In this document: positions 26,516 through 35,280 of the stretch, one piece after another
How positions within the stretch are numbered: position 1 is the first letter of the stretch
How the letters are laid out: every line of letters begins with the position of its first letter
Assembly: GCF_003815715.1 (NCBI RefSeq)
Contig: NZ_CP033922.1
Coordinates: 3,148,001 to 3,212,000 of the forward strand
Length of the DNA: 64,000 bases
Reading direction: 5' to 3'
DNA from: Chryseobacterium sp. G0162
GTDB taxonomy: Bacteria; Bacteroidota; Bacteroidia; Flavobacteriales; Weeksellaceae
The notes under the pieces: model-generated
The model's database searches: none
Told to the model about the DNA's origin: nothing
The model's input: the letters and a program-made list of their open reading frames with translations, nothing else
Translations under genes and position numbers: made by a program

Positions 26516-26545
26516 AAAAACCGCTCAAAATAGAACGGTTTTTAT
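26516..26545 (-). terminator. intrinsic terminator
   Basis: Minus strand: AAACCGTTC pairs with GAGCGGTTT around TATTTT, with a T-run after it and one U-G wobble. It ends the serine hydrolase gene at 26557. Confidence 0.85.
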
Positions 26546-26556
26546 ACTATTAATTT

Positions 26557-28167
26557 TTACAAAGTAGATTTTTTAATACTGTATTGCGGTTTTATAGGAT
26601 CAGACATATCCAATACAATATCATACTGGCCGTCTTCTGCTATCGGGAAATCATAGGCATTAAGGGCTATGGTTTTGCCATCATTGTTAAGGCCAAGATT
26701 ATATCCCCAGTCGTTATCTACTCTGAATTTTAAATTCCCTTTTTTCAGATGAAAGTTTTTAAGGAAATAAAGATTCGGATGATGGGAATCTACCTGTAAT
26801 GGGGTGTCTTTTCCATCCCATCCGCCTGGAGTTGCATTTCCGATGATTCCCCATAAATAATTGGCGTTCTTTTTTGTTCCTGTTTTTATACTTCCATCAC
26901 GAAACTTAACCACAAGAGCATTCATTTTTCCTGTTTGGTCCGGTTTAAAGGTAAAAGTGAAATTTTCATCCAATTGAAATGATGTATTGCTGATAGGGAA
27001 TAATGAACAGGTTGGATATCCCTTTTCCCTGAAAAGAACTTGTCCGTCCACAACTTTTACATAAAAATCAGTAGCCCCTGTAGAATAGATTCCTTCCAGT
27101 TTTTTGAGTTGCTTTGGATTAGTTTTTACGGCTGTAGGGATCTTATAAGGTTTATTGTATAATATGTTTTCAATTTTTGGAACAATAGTATCCGTATGTG
27201 ATAAATCAGAATTTGAGAATACAATAATACAAATGTCATCTTCCAGAACTCTGTAATATCTGCTTCGGTAGCCTGGTCCGCCACCATCATGTCCAATTCT
27301 TTTTTTTCCATCAACGGTTAAGACAGTACTGCCCAATCCATAATGATCATTAAGATACGTGGTAAACATTTTTGCAATGGTTTCTTTTTTAAGGATAGTG
27401 TTGCTTTTAAAAGACTCATTGAATTTGAATAGGTCCTCAACGGTAGAGTACATAGCCCCGGCAGCAAAAGGATGATCGGTTTTAAAACGTAAGGCTTCGT
27501 TGGAAGTATTATCGGATAAAAATTCATACCCGAAAGCTTTGTTTTCATCAGTAACATTGTTAAAATGAAAACCTGTGTGATTCATTTGCAGAGGCTTCAG
27601 GATGTAACTTTCGATAGCTTTATCATAATCCATTCCGGTCACTTTATTGATGATATATCCTAGGATATAATAGCCAGAGTTTGAATAATCCCATTTTTTC
27701 CCTGGTGAAAAGTCTAATGGTTTTGCAGAAATGAACTTTATGAATGTTTCTTCATCTACCGTATTTTCTGATGCCGTATCATTGGGAATTCCGGAAGTAT
27801 GGGAAAGAAGATTGGCTATCGTAATGCTATCTCCTTTTGGAAAATTTGGATAATATTTTGAAAGTTTATCATCGACAGATAATTTTCCTTCTTCTTCCAG
27901 TTTCAGAATAACGGTTGCCGTAAACATTTTTGTGGTAGAGAAAATCCGATAGAGACTGTTATTGGTATTTTTCTCTTTTTTGGGAGCATTTCTATAACCA
28001 TAACTTTTTTCAAAAATAATTTTTCCTTTTTCAGCAACCAATACAGTACCACTGAATTGACCAGCCTGATCGTAAGCCGCTAATAATTGTTCCAGCTGTT
28101 TTGTTTTTTGGGAAAAAAGAGGATTCACTGCCAATAGTACCATAAGGCAGGTTAAAATAGTTCTCAT
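26557..28167 (-). CDS. exported serine hydrolase, beta-lactamase (class C/PBP4*) fold
   Basis: ATG 28167 is selected because MRTILTCLMVLLAVNPLFSQ is a good signal peptide; an upstream ATG adds seven residues. The 536-residue protein has the SxxK motif STTK (Ser77, Lys80), YSN at 161-163 in WDYSNSGYYILGYI, and a third motif HDGGG in RIGHDGGGPGYRSRYYR. The last 180 residues form an additional beta-rich domain. It is a penicillin-binding-protein-like esterase or peptidase; true beta-lactamase activity is not implied. Confidence 0.9.
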   Translation of the reverse strand: MRTILTCLMVLLAVNPLFSQKTKQLEQLLAAYDQAGQFSGTVLVAEKGKIIFEKSYGYRNAPKKEKNTNNSLYRIFSTTKMFTATVILKLEEEGKLSVDDKLSKYYPNFPKGDSITIANLLSHTSGIPNDTASENTVDEETFIKFISAKPLDFSPGKKWDYSNSGYYILGYIINKVTGMDYDKAIESYILKPLQMNHTGFHFNNVTDENKAFGYEFLSDNTSNEALRFKTDHPFAAGAMYSTVEDLFKFNESFKSNTILKKETIAKMFTTYLNDHYGLGSTVLTVDGKKRIGHDGGGPGYRSRYYRVLEDDICIIVFSNSDLSHTDTIVPKIENILYNKPYKIPTAVKTNPKQLKKLEGIYSTGATDFYVKVVDGQVLFREKGYPTCSLFPISNTSFQLDENFTFTFKPDQTGKMNALVVKFRDGSIKTGTKKNANYLWGIIGNATPGGWDGKDTPLQVDSHHPNLYFLKNFHLKKGNLKFRVDNDWGYNLGLNNDGKTIALNAYDFPIAEDGQYDIVLDMSDPIKPQYSIKKSTL

Positions 28168-28311
28168 GTAATTTTTATTATAAGACAATTGTTACAGAAG
28201 AGTTATTACATCTTACTTTACAATAAAATAGGAGTTTATTTAACCAATTTTCCTATTGATCTCAAATAGTGGCGTTCATCAATGCTTTAAAATGAATTTT
28301 ATGTTCAAAAA

Positions 28312-28497
28312 TTAATGAGTATCTTTAATCTGTATTAATGTTTTTACTCCTTGAATCATTACCATTGAGGCTTTTCCTATTTCAATAAAGTATTTTAATT
28401 CTTTTTCCTGTTTCAAACTAATTTTTCCAAAAGTGAAATTTTCGGTTTTATAATCTTTAAAGTCTCCATAATTTTTTCCTTTACCTTTTAATTGAAG
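28312..28497 (-). pseudogene. remnant of a coding sequence
   Basis: The minus strand is open for 61 codons and reads with normal protein-like composition: GKGKNYGDFKDYKTENFTFG, then KISLKQEKELKYFIEIGKAS and so on to a stop at 28312. It lies in frame just behind the stop of the next gene (28507), separated by two stops, and has no start codon near its beginning. It looks like the 3' end of a gene whose front was lost. The rest of 28168-28506 holds nothing recognisable. Confidence 0.5.
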
Positions 28498-28506
28498 TTA
28501 CTTAGT

Positions 28507-29025
28507 CTATTGAATATCTTTTCGTTGATACAATATTCTTTTTTCAGCTCCAGAGTTATTTCTAATAATTGGAGAATCAGTTTTCCAATTCGGAAGATGT
28601 TTAGCAAGTTGGTCTATGAGTTTTTCAATTCCTGGAGTATTTTCATAGGTGAATTCATATCTGTTTCCACTAGTAATTATTTCTAGTCCAGTTTGTTTTG
28701 CAGTGTTTAATATCGGAATACTGAATGAGTGTACAGAAATAATTTGATTCCATTGAATCCACTCTGATGTTTTTTTCTGTTTCACATAAAAACCATCAAT
28801 ACTATATTGAAAAAGTCCATTGTAGGTATGGAGTTTATCCATTTTTTTTTCGACAGATTCATAATTTTCTTTATCACTTGGAGCATACATTTTTGCTATC
28901 GAAAAACAAAGAATAGTAAAACATGAAAAAATAATAAAATAAGATATTTTCTCACTATCAAAAACCGGATAATAAAAATAAACTAAGGCTATAATAAGAA
29001 GGTCAACAGTAATTATTTTTTTCAT
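28507..29025 (-). CDS. membrane protein with PH-like cytoplasmic domain, unknown function
   Basis: The ATG at 29025 is preferred over a TTG one codon upstream. The 172-residue protein has two N-terminal helices (ITVDLLIIALVYFYYPV and ISYFIIFSCFTILCFSIAK), then a soluble domain with a repeating strand pattern (LFQYSIDGFYVKQKKTSEWIQWNQIISVHSF, GLEIITSGNRYEFTYEN, a final helix IEKLIDQLAKHLP). This arrangement resembles bacterial PH-domain proteins. Function is unknown. Confidence 0.72.
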   Translation of the reverse strand: MKKIITVDLLIIALVYFYYPVFDSEKISYFIIFSCFTILCFSIAKMYAPSDKENYESVEKKMDKLHTYNGLFQYSIDGFYVKQKKTSEWIQWNQIISVHSFSIPILNTAKQTGLEIITSGNRYEFTYENTPGIEKLIDQLAKHLPNWKTDSPIIRNNSGAEKRILYQRKDIQ

Positions 29026-29066
29026 CAAGAGTTGGATTTGTGGTCATCATTAATACAAACGTGAAT

Positions 29067-29849
29067 TTACATTTTCTCAAAATATTTTCCCTTAAACTGA
29101 TACCTGATCTTTTTATTGGTGACTTTAGAATCTGCCTGTATTAAAGGAATACTGATAATTTTATTTTTAGAATCATATTCAATCTCATAATCTCTGCCTT
29201 GATAGTTTCTGTTGGCTGAAGCTGTAAGATCTACTTCATAGCTTAGTTGATTTTTTATTCCGCTTTGAGTCTTGATGAGCTGAGCTTTATCATTCAGCTG
29301 CTGTTTATCAATAGAAAAGACTTTGATAACATGGTAGCTCATTCCGGAGCTTAGTATTGCTTTACTTTGAGTAAGATAATATTTTTTGTTCTCTGAAATA
29401 ATATCATTGATCTGATAATAATAACATCCCGGATCACCTTCTCCCTGACTTTCTACAGCTTTAGAATATATTTTTTTATCAATGGTTTCGTATTGAAAGA
29501 CATTCTTAAAGAAATGCATCGTTCCTCCTGTCCATGTATCCCATGAATATATCCGGAATTTACCATCTTCTGAGGTCTTTACAATGAGCCCGTTTTTCTC
29601 CAGAGATTTAAAATCATGACTGATCGTCTGAGGTTGAGAAGAGGTATATCGTACTAATAATTTTTCAAACTTTGTGTTGGCAACAGCTAAAGAATCATAA
29701 GAATCTTTATGATCTCTGCCTTCGGAAGACCAATAATTAATCTTTTGGAAGGATTCATTCAGTTGTTTTTCAATAACGGACATATTTTGGCCGAACAAGA
29801 AATGAGTAGTGATACACAACAAACCCCCAAATATTTTCTTTATTTTCAT
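29067..29849 (-). CDS. exported hypothetical protein
   Basis: A 260-residue protein with a signal peptide (MKIKKIFGGLLCITTHFLFGQ). The rest is soluble with several beta segments (GKFRIYSWDTWTGGTMHFFKNVFQYE, GCYYYQINDIISENKKYYLTQSK). No catalytic motif or named family is recognised. It lies 41 bp before the PH-like membrane protein on the same strand and may share its transcript. Confidence 0.75.
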   Translation of the reverse strand: MKIKKIFGGLLCITTHFLFGQNMSVIEKQLNESFQKINYWSSEGRDHKDSYDSLAVANTKFEKLLVRYTSSQPQTISHDFKSLEKNGLIVKTSEDGKFRIYSWDTWTGGTMHFFKNVFQYETIDKKIYSKAVESQGEGDPGCYYYQINDIISENKKYYLTQSKAILSSGMSYHVIKVFSIDKQQLNDKAQLIKTQSGIKNQLSYEVDLTASANRNYQGRDYEIEYDSKNKIISIPLIQADSKVTNKKIRYQFKGKYFEKM

Positions 29850-29938
29850 GGAATTAAATTTAGTTTGTTAAGAAGTAGTTTGATTTTCCATCAACTTAAA
29901 TGCTAAAAAATGAAGTTGAAAAATTTTAATCCTATTTA

Positions 29939-30313
29939 TTATTTTTTGCATTTCAGCTGAAATACATTTCCTTCAGGATCTATGCCGTCACACAACCAGA
30001 AATCATAGTTTTCAAAAGTTTTGATGGCTCTCATCTCAACTTTTTTTGACAGCAGTTCATTTCTTGCCGATTCAATATCTGTCTCCACTTCAAAAACAAG
30101 TTTGGTATTGTTATCAAATTGATAACCGGTTTCTATTTTCTCCAAATATTGATTTCCAATTTTGTGAAGTCCGATATTGGCAGTTCCGGCATTCATCAAA
30201 ACCCAGATGGAATCTTCTTCCATCACTTTTAAGTTAAAGTTTTCAACATAAAATTTTTTGAGTAAACTGATATTTTGTACATACAGGATGATGGAGTCTA
30301 ATTTTATCTTCAT
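29939..30313 (-). CDS. VOC-superfamily (glyoxalase/bleomycin-resistance-like) protein
   Basis: The ATG at 30313 (MKIKLDSIILYVQNISLLKKFY) is the typical start of a VOC domain; the frame extends upstream to 30355 but that leader is unlikely. At 124 residues it is a single beta-alpha-beta-beta-beta repeat pair, with KLVFEVETDIESARNEL opening the second module and DPEGNVFQLKCK ending it (metal-ligand glutamate replaced by glutamine in VFQL). It may be a metal-free binding protein rather than an enzyme. Confidence 0.85.
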   Translation of the reverse strand: MKIKLDSIILYVQNISLLKKFYVENFNLKVMEEDSIWVLMNAGTANIGLHKIGNQYLEKIETGYQFDNNTKLVFEVETDIESARNELLSKKVEMRAIKTFENYDFWLCDGIDPEGNVFQLKCKK

Positions 30314-30358
30314 GGTTGGGAAATATGTTTTTATTAAAGATTGCAGGCAATTCAATGA

Positions 30359-30808
30359 TTAGTTATGACGTTTACTGTCATTGTATTGCCAAAGAACATT
30401 TACTATTTTCCATGTGCCGTTTAGCTTGGCAAGATGCATATAATCTATCCATTCATCTGCCATTAATTTTACCGAGGCTGTATTGTCAGAAATATCCAGC
30501 AGTTTTATTTTTTTTTTGGGAGAGGCAGGAAATTTATCACCGTTTTTATTATAGTTTTCAGCCAGTAAAACCATAGATTCTGTGTTGGTCTCACGGAGGT
30601 AATCTTTAGCTGTAGCTTTATCTTTCCAAAAGGTACGTTTTACCATGCGGGGATGTAGGGCCCGTTCCATTCTGTTGGGAGCCGGTGAGTGCTGGGATTC
30701 TATATAATCAAGAGCTGCCTGTCGGATGCTCAGTGTGTCTTGTTTCGTTTGTGCTGACATCCATTGGATGGTTAAAAAGAGCAGAAGAAAAGAAGTATAA
30801 TATTTCAT
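30359..30808 (-). CDS. exported NTF2-like protein (putative lumazine-binding type)
   Basis: A 149-residue protein with signal peptide (MKYYTSFLLLFLTIQWMSAQ). LSIRQAALDYIESQHSPAPNRMERALHP and NTASVKLMADEWIDYMHLAK, then GTWKIVNVLWQ, are typical of the NTF2-like/Lumazine_bd_2 fold. Such proteins bind small ligands or act as simple enzymes; no catalytic residues can be named. It follows a DHFR-like gene by 13 bp. Confidence 0.85.
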   Translation of the reverse strand: MKYYTSFLLLFLTIQWMSAQTKQDTLSIRQAALDYIESQHSPAPNRMERALHPRMVKRTFWKDKATAKDYLRETNTESMVLLAENYNKNGDKFPASPKKKIKLLDISDNTASVKLMADEWIDYMHLAKLNGTWKIVNVLWQYNDSKRHN

Positions 30809-30821
30809 ATGCTATGATTTA

Positions 30822-31361
30822 TTATGGATGATAAATAAGCTGTACCACACCTGACTTGAAAACATTGGTTTCAACAAGTTTTAAATTTAATCTTTCTTTT
30901 AAATCTTCAAAAAGAGGTTTTCCACTTCCTAAAGCAACCGGATGTACAGAAATTCGGTAAACATCAATGAGATTATTTTGAATGAAAGTTTTGATAAGAC
31001 TTGCTCCGCCATACAGCCAGATATCTTTTCCGCCCTGCTTTTTTATCTCTGAAACTTTTTCCACAAGATCGGAGTGAATAAATGTTGCCTTTTCATCTTC
31101 ACGGTTTTGACTTGAAAATACAAACTTCTTCTTTGCATGAATGGTTTTCCAGAATTCCAGTTCTTCCGGAGCTGCATTTTCATCAGGTCGGTAATTTCCC
31201 CATGCATCATAGCTTACTCTTCCATAGAAAATGGTGTCAATTCCTGATATAAAGCTATCAAAATTCATATCATCATCCATAATGCACCAGTCGATTTCTC
31301 CGTTGGGGCCTTCAATAAATCCGTCTAAGGTTGTTGCTAAATCCAGAATAACTTTTTTCAT
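30822..31361 (-). CDS. dihydrofolate reductase-like (RibD C-terminal) protein
   Basis: A 179-residue protein with MKKVILDLATTLDGFIEGPNGEIDWC at the N-terminus, DTIFYGRVSYDAW, and KDIWLYGGASLIKTFIQNNLIDVYRISVHPVALGSGKPLF, all standard for the RibD_C/DHFR-like reductase family. This is an NADPH-binding fold; substrates are mostly unknown for these stand-alone versions. It is followed closely by the NTF2-like gene. A second, different member lies at 41618-42127. Confidence 0.9.
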   Translation of the reverse strand: MKKVILDLATTLDGFIEGPNGEIDWCIMDDDMNFDSFISGIDTIFYGRVSYDAWGNYRPDENAAPEELEFWKTIHAKKKFVFSSQNREDEKATFIHSDLVEKVSEIKKQGGKDIWLYGGASLIKTFIQNNLIDVYRISVHPVALGSGKPLFEDLKERLNLKLVETNVFKSGVVQLIYHP

Positions 31362-31455
31362 AATAATCGTCAGTAAGAAGTGTTGGGTGATTTTTCTGAT
31401 ACCAACGAAAGATAGTATATTTTTACTTTTTAGAGAAACTGATTGATAGGTATTT

Positions 31456-32175
31456 TTATTGGGGTTCTGTAATTCCTATCATTACTCCAAAGTCTCCATC
31501 AACTTGCAGCCAGTTTTTCTCAGGAAGATACGTTCTGGAAACATAACCGTCGAGATATAATGCCTTTTTGCAGTCCATTTCCTTAAAAAATTGGGCAAGG
31601 GTATAGAAATTAATTTCTTTTTTAGACATGGCAAAAATAATTTCTCCGTTTTCCAGCATTCCAACGCCGTTTCTGATGTTAAGATTCTTAGAATCTTTTT
31701 GAAAGATGGGATTTATTTTTCCATCAATCAACAATATCGGTCCGGATTGAGTGGCATATTTAATGGTGGGATTTTGTTTATATTTTTTAGTATCAACAAT
31801 TCCCGGCTCATTGTTTTGGGTTATATAAAATATTCCATTAGGCTGAAGATAAAAGTTTCCGAAGCCTTGCAATGGGTCAATAGGTTTTAGAATTTTGAAA
31901 TTCTCTATATAAAGTCCTTTTGGTGAATTATCAGGTTCAAACATTCCGCCATTCATGGCGAAAATTAATTTTTCATTGTTAGATTCCGCTTCATTTTTGA
32001 GATTGCCGATGCTTTTCAGTATTTCATTTTTACTGTTTTTCCAATACAATTTTACCGTTTGCTTTTTAGGATTCACCTGATACATGATAAAGTTGTTTTT
32101 ATCCTGTATCTTTTCGCTACAGGAGATGATGAGAAAGAGTAGGAGGGCGAGCAGATAATTATATTGTTTTGGCAT
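31456..32175 (-). CDS. lipoprotein of the phosphodiester glycosidase (NAGPA/DUF2233) family
   Basis: ATG 32175 gives MPKQYNYLLALLLFLIISCS, a lipoprotein signal with lipobox LIISC; the open frame continues upstream and would overlap the next gene. The 239-residue protein shows FAMNGGMFEPDNSPKGLYIE, TQSGPILLIDGKI, NIRNGVGMLENGEIIFAMS and CKKALYLDGYVS, the ordered motifs of the DUF2233/phosphodiester glycosidase fold (usual GG after LYLD reads GY here). It is predicted to act on sugar phosphodiesters in the periplasm. Confidence 0.88.
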   Translation of the reverse strand: MPKQYNYLLALLLFLIISCSEKIQDKNNFIMYQVNPKKQTVKLYWKNSKNEILKSIGNLKNEAESNNEKLIFAMNGGMFEPDNSPKGLYIENFKILKPIDPLQGFGNFYLQPNGIFYITQNNEPGIVDTKKYKQNPTIKYATQSGPILLIDGKINPIFQKDSKNLNIRNGVGMLENGEIIFAMSKKEINFYTLAQFFKEMDCKKALYLDGYVSRTYLPEKNWLQVDGDFGVMIGITEPQ

Positions 32176-32200
32176 CGGATAATGAAGATACAACAGTTTT

Positions 32201-32968
32201 CTAATAGTTTGTAATGACAAAATCAGGGTTCAAAACTACAAAAAGATAGTTGTAAATATAGTCTTCATTGGGTGGAAGCTCATATTTCTTTTTCAGCTGA
32301 GCAATCTCCTTTTTTGACATTCCACGGGTATTTTTTCTTGATAGATCCCATTCTTTACTTGTATTCCAGCCTTCATAATAGTTTTTTACTTCAGTTTTAT
32401 ATTCTTCAGTTTTTTTGAAATCCATAAATTGTCTGACTTTAAAGTCCATAAAACCATCTTTATCCAACTCTTTTTCTTTTATAATATTATCATTCTGAAT
32501 CGTTATAAGGTGATATTTATCATATAGTGAAGCATATCCAAAATTAGCAGCCTCAAGCATTTTGCCTATTGGAATGATTAATATTCCGGTATAATTAAGG
32601 ACTATTTTCCTATCACCAAATGTTTTTTTAAAAACAGAAATATATTCATATTCATCAGAGGTCGGATTTTGAATCTTAATATCAACAAGACTTAAAAGAT
32701 TGTTTTCAATTTTAAATGTCGCAATGTAACCACGATGGTTGGATGTTGAACCAATAAAAATCGTTTCTTCTTTACCCTCTTTTTTAATGGTGTTTTTAGA
32801 TCCATAAATAGGATGGTGCTCAGGATGGTCTGTAAAATATTTCTCTAGTGGGTTATTGAGTAATTTATATTCTTTATTGTTGATGATGATCCTGTCCGGT
32901 TCCTGACCTGTAGCTAGAATTTTTATGACTGAAAAAGTAAAAAATAAGATAAATAATTTGAACTTCAT
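32201..32968 (-). CDS. exported hypothetical protein
   Basis: A 255-residue protein with a signal peptide (MKFKLFILFFTFSVIKILATGQ). The mature part has mixed alpha/beta character with basic and acidic clusters (VRQFMDFKKTEEYKTEVKNYYEGWNTSKEWD, KKEIAQLKKKYELPPNEDY). No named family is recognised. It lies 25 bp before the phosphodiester glycosidase gene on the same strand. Confidence 0.75.
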   Translation of the reverse strand: MKFKLFILFFTFSVIKILATGQEPDRIIINNKEYKLLNNPLEKYFTDHPEHHPIYGSKNTIKKEGKEETIFIGSTSNHRGYIATFKIENNLLSLVDIKIQNPTSDEYEYISVFKKTFGDRKIVLNYTGILIIPIGKMLEAANFGYASLYDKYHLITIQNDNIIKEKELDKDGFMDFKVRQFMDFKKTEEYKTEVKNYYEGWNTSKEWDLSRKNTRGMSKKEIAQLKKKYELPPNEDYIYNYLFVVLNPDFVITNY

Positions 32969-32987
32969 TTTAGATTATTGAATGGAA

Positions 32988-33413
32988 TTAGGATTTTTGA
33001 GTGTAGCCATATTGTATGGCAGCTTTAAGAGCCTCAATGTTGATATTTTTCAATGTTTTAAACTTAATACAATATCCGGTTATGCTGGCTTTCCCTATTC
33101 CTTTTCCAAAGGTTCTGGCTAAATAAGTTTTATCATCTATTCCCATAATATAAACAGATATTCCTGTGGTATTGGCGCTCATTCCGATCTGGTAGAATTC
33201 TTTGCTTTTTCCATCAGCATATTGCATGATCTGAGACCCGTAGCCTATATTGGGGTTAGAAACTGTTTTACCTTCATCGTTTTTACCGTCCAGAAACCAT
33301 AATTTACGATTCGGCATAAGTTCGAGCATGATGTGGTGAAGTTCCCACATCTCGGAACGTTTGGGTTCAGATTGTGCTGCAATATATTCTTTGATCTGTT
33401 CCTGGATGTTCAT
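32988..33413 (-). CDS. DUF1801-like protein
   Basis: A 141-residue soluble protein. IQEQIKEYIAAQSEPKRSEMWELHHIMLELMP and the later YADGKSKEFYQIGMSANTTGISVYIMG and IGKASITGYCIKFKTLKNINIEALKAAIQYG fit the DUF1801 (YdhG-like) fold, whose members are small soluble proteins of unknown activity. It is 8 bp before the stop-side of the 33422 gene and 19 bp before the 32968 gene, so all three are likely in one transcript. Confidence 0.82.
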   Translation of the reverse strand: MNIQEQIKEYIAAQSEPKRSEMWELHHIMLELMPNRKLWFLDGKNDEGKTVSNPNIGYGSQIMQYADGKSKEFYQIGMSANTTGISVYIMGIDDKTYLARTFGKGIGKASITGYCIKFKTLKNINIEALKAAIQYGYTQKS

Positions 33414-33421
33414 GTCTTATT

Positions 33422-34792
33422 TTATTTGGAATTGGCAAAAAAAGTCTCAATAGGAGATTGCTGTTGGTTAATGATCAAAAGCTGGCTTTTGTCATCCAAA
33501 AGAATCTTGTACTGAAATTCTTTATCAGGATTAAAGCTCCACTGGTTCAATTCTTTGAATTGGCTTTTAACGAGGTTAAGTTTTTCGTTATGGTTTTGGG
33601 AGATAATAATGATTTTTGTTAGAGGAGTTTTCTTCATTTTTTCAAGACTGAGCATGGTAATTTGTGTTTCAGATTCCTCACTTGAACGCATAGGATACAT
33701 TTGACCTATCTTATTAAAATCTTTTTTATTCTCAGACAGGATATATCTGTATGTCATAATATGGTCAAGTTCGTTGATCCATCCAGGAAAGTTTTCTTCA
33801 TAAATCCTGATATAAGTATTAATAAAATTTTTATCAATAGGTTTTTTCTGAGCGATATATTCCTTTACTGTCGGATATATTTTCTTTGCCATCAGATTAA
33901 CGTATTGGCTGTAATACCAGTCATTGGTGTCTGTTTTCCCATTAAGGCTTTCATAGACGTATCCATTTCCCATAGCGGTTGCCAGTGCTTCATTCATTAA
34001 TTGATAGGCATAGTTGCTGTATTTCGATGGATTGTCCTTAAAGTTTTTTGCAATCTCTTTTTTCACAGCAAGAGACTGTTCATCATTAAGGATGTGGTAG
34101 GTTTCATGCAGCATAACACTGAAAAAGCCTGTGTAATCTTTTAAATTGGTTTGAACGGCACTTATAAAGTTATTGTAAAAAGCCTGGGCTGTAAACCCCA
34201 TTGAATTGGGCAAAGGATACATTGCGATTTCAAAAGGGATCGAAACATCCCAGGTTGAGTTATAGAACAATAAACCTGTCTGAAAATAATATTCCATGTT
34301 TTTCTCCCTGGAGTACATGCTGATTTTCTTTAGTTGTGGTTCAAACTGATCTTTATTAGGAATATAAATAAGCTCATTGTAAATCGGAGTAAATGCTGAA
34401 ATAATTTCAGAGATACTCTGCAAAGTTACATTAGGCAGGATTCCGATGGAACGAAGCTTAAAATCATTTAAATTATTTGTTTCAATCAGATTCTTTTTCA
34501 GAATATCTCTGGACTGCATGGGTATTTTTGAACCATAAGGATATTCATCAAATGAATAACTGTAATCGATTGGCAGTCGCTCGAACTTTACAATAAGATC
34601 CTTGTACTTTTGAGTATTATACTTTGATTGAGTGAATGCAGTCTTAAATACATTTTCCGGATAATGATCAGAAAGGTTCTGTATAAAAACAAAGACAGCC
34701 AACTGCTCAGAATACTTAATATTGAAGCTGACTTTCTGCCCGAATGCCCAAAAGGACAACAAAAAAAATAATGCGAAAAAACTTTGTTTCAT
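33422..34792 (-). CDS. exported putative gluzincin metalloprotease
   Basis: A 456-residue protein with signal peptide (MKQSFFALFFLLSFWAFGQ). It contains HETYH in FFSVMLHETYHILNDEQ and, about 35 residues later, NEALATAMGNGYVYE; the HExxH plus downstream Glu layout fits a gluzincin zinc peptidase of the DUF4932-like type. No further domain is seen. The protease call is by motif only. It is cotranscribed with the DUF1801-like gene (8 bp apart). Confidence 0.7.
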   Translation of the reverse strand: MKQSFFALFFLLSFWAFGQKVSFNIKYSEQLAVFVFIQNLSDHYPENVFKTAFTQSKYNTQKYKDLIVKFERLPIDYSYSFDEYPYGSKIPMQSRDILKKNLIETNNLNDFKLRSIGILPNVTLQSISEIISAFTPIYNELIYIPNKDQFEPQLKKISMYSREKNMEYYFQTGLLFYNSTWDVSIPFEIAMYPLPNSMGFTAQAFYNNFISAVQTNLKDYTGFFSVMLHETYHILNDEQSLAVKKEIAKNFKDNPSKYSNYAYQLMNEALATAMGNGYVYESLNGKTDTNDWYYSQYVNLMAKKIYPTVKEYIAQKKPIDKNFINTYIRIYEENFPGWINELDHIMTYRYILSENKKDFNKIGQMYPMRSSEESETQITMLSLEKMKKTPLTKIIIISQNHNEKLNLVKSQFKELNQWSFNPDKEFQYKILLDDKSQLLIINQQQSPIETFFANSK

Positions 34793-34849
34793 AGTGTTGT
34801 TATCGTTTATGTTTCAGCTTCTATTTTAAGGATAAAAAAATAACAGCTA

Positions 34850-35254
34850 CTAATCCAATAAATTATTTTCGTGTAAGCTGTCAAAAATTATTTGATCTAC
34901 TTCTGATATTTTATCTTTGTCTGAATAATGAAGCCATTTCATTTCTTCAATTTCAGAGTTGGTTTTTAGCTCCCCGGAATATTCTCCGGAATAACAGGTC
35001 ATTTTTACAAGGATACCTTCAGCATGTCCATGGGCCTGAGCCTCAAAAGTTCCGATATAGTGAAGTGTTTTAGGATCAATGGTAACGCTTAATTCTTCAC
35101 TTATTTCACGAATCAGAGCCTGTTCATCTGTTTCTCCGGATTCTCTTTTTCCACCAGGAATATAATATTTGTCTTTTCCGTAGCTTTTTGTGGACAAAAT
35201 GGATTTGTTTTTTAATTCGATCCAGGCTAGTTTGTCAATGATTTTGTGTTCCAT
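34850..35254 (-). CDS. Nudix hydrolase
   Basis: A 134-residue enzyme. The Nudix box runs from Gly35: G-KRESG-E-TDEQALI-REISEELSV, matching GX5EX7REUXEEXGU except that the late Gly is Ser. These enzymes cleave nucleoside diphosphates linked to another moiety using Mg2+. The PGGKRESGETD and TFEAQAHGHAEG segments resemble MutT-like ADP-ribose or oxidised nucleotide pyrophosphatases; the exact substrate cannot be told. Confidence 0.92.
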   Translation of the reverse strand: MEHKIIDKLAWIELKNKSILSTKSYGKDKYYIPGGKRESGETDEQALIREISEELSVTIDPKTLHYIGTFEAQAHGHAEGILVKMTCYSGEYSGELKTNSEIEEMKWLHYSDKDKISEVDQIIFDSLHENNLLD

Positions 35255-35280
35255 TGTTATTTTTTAGAGTATTATATTTT

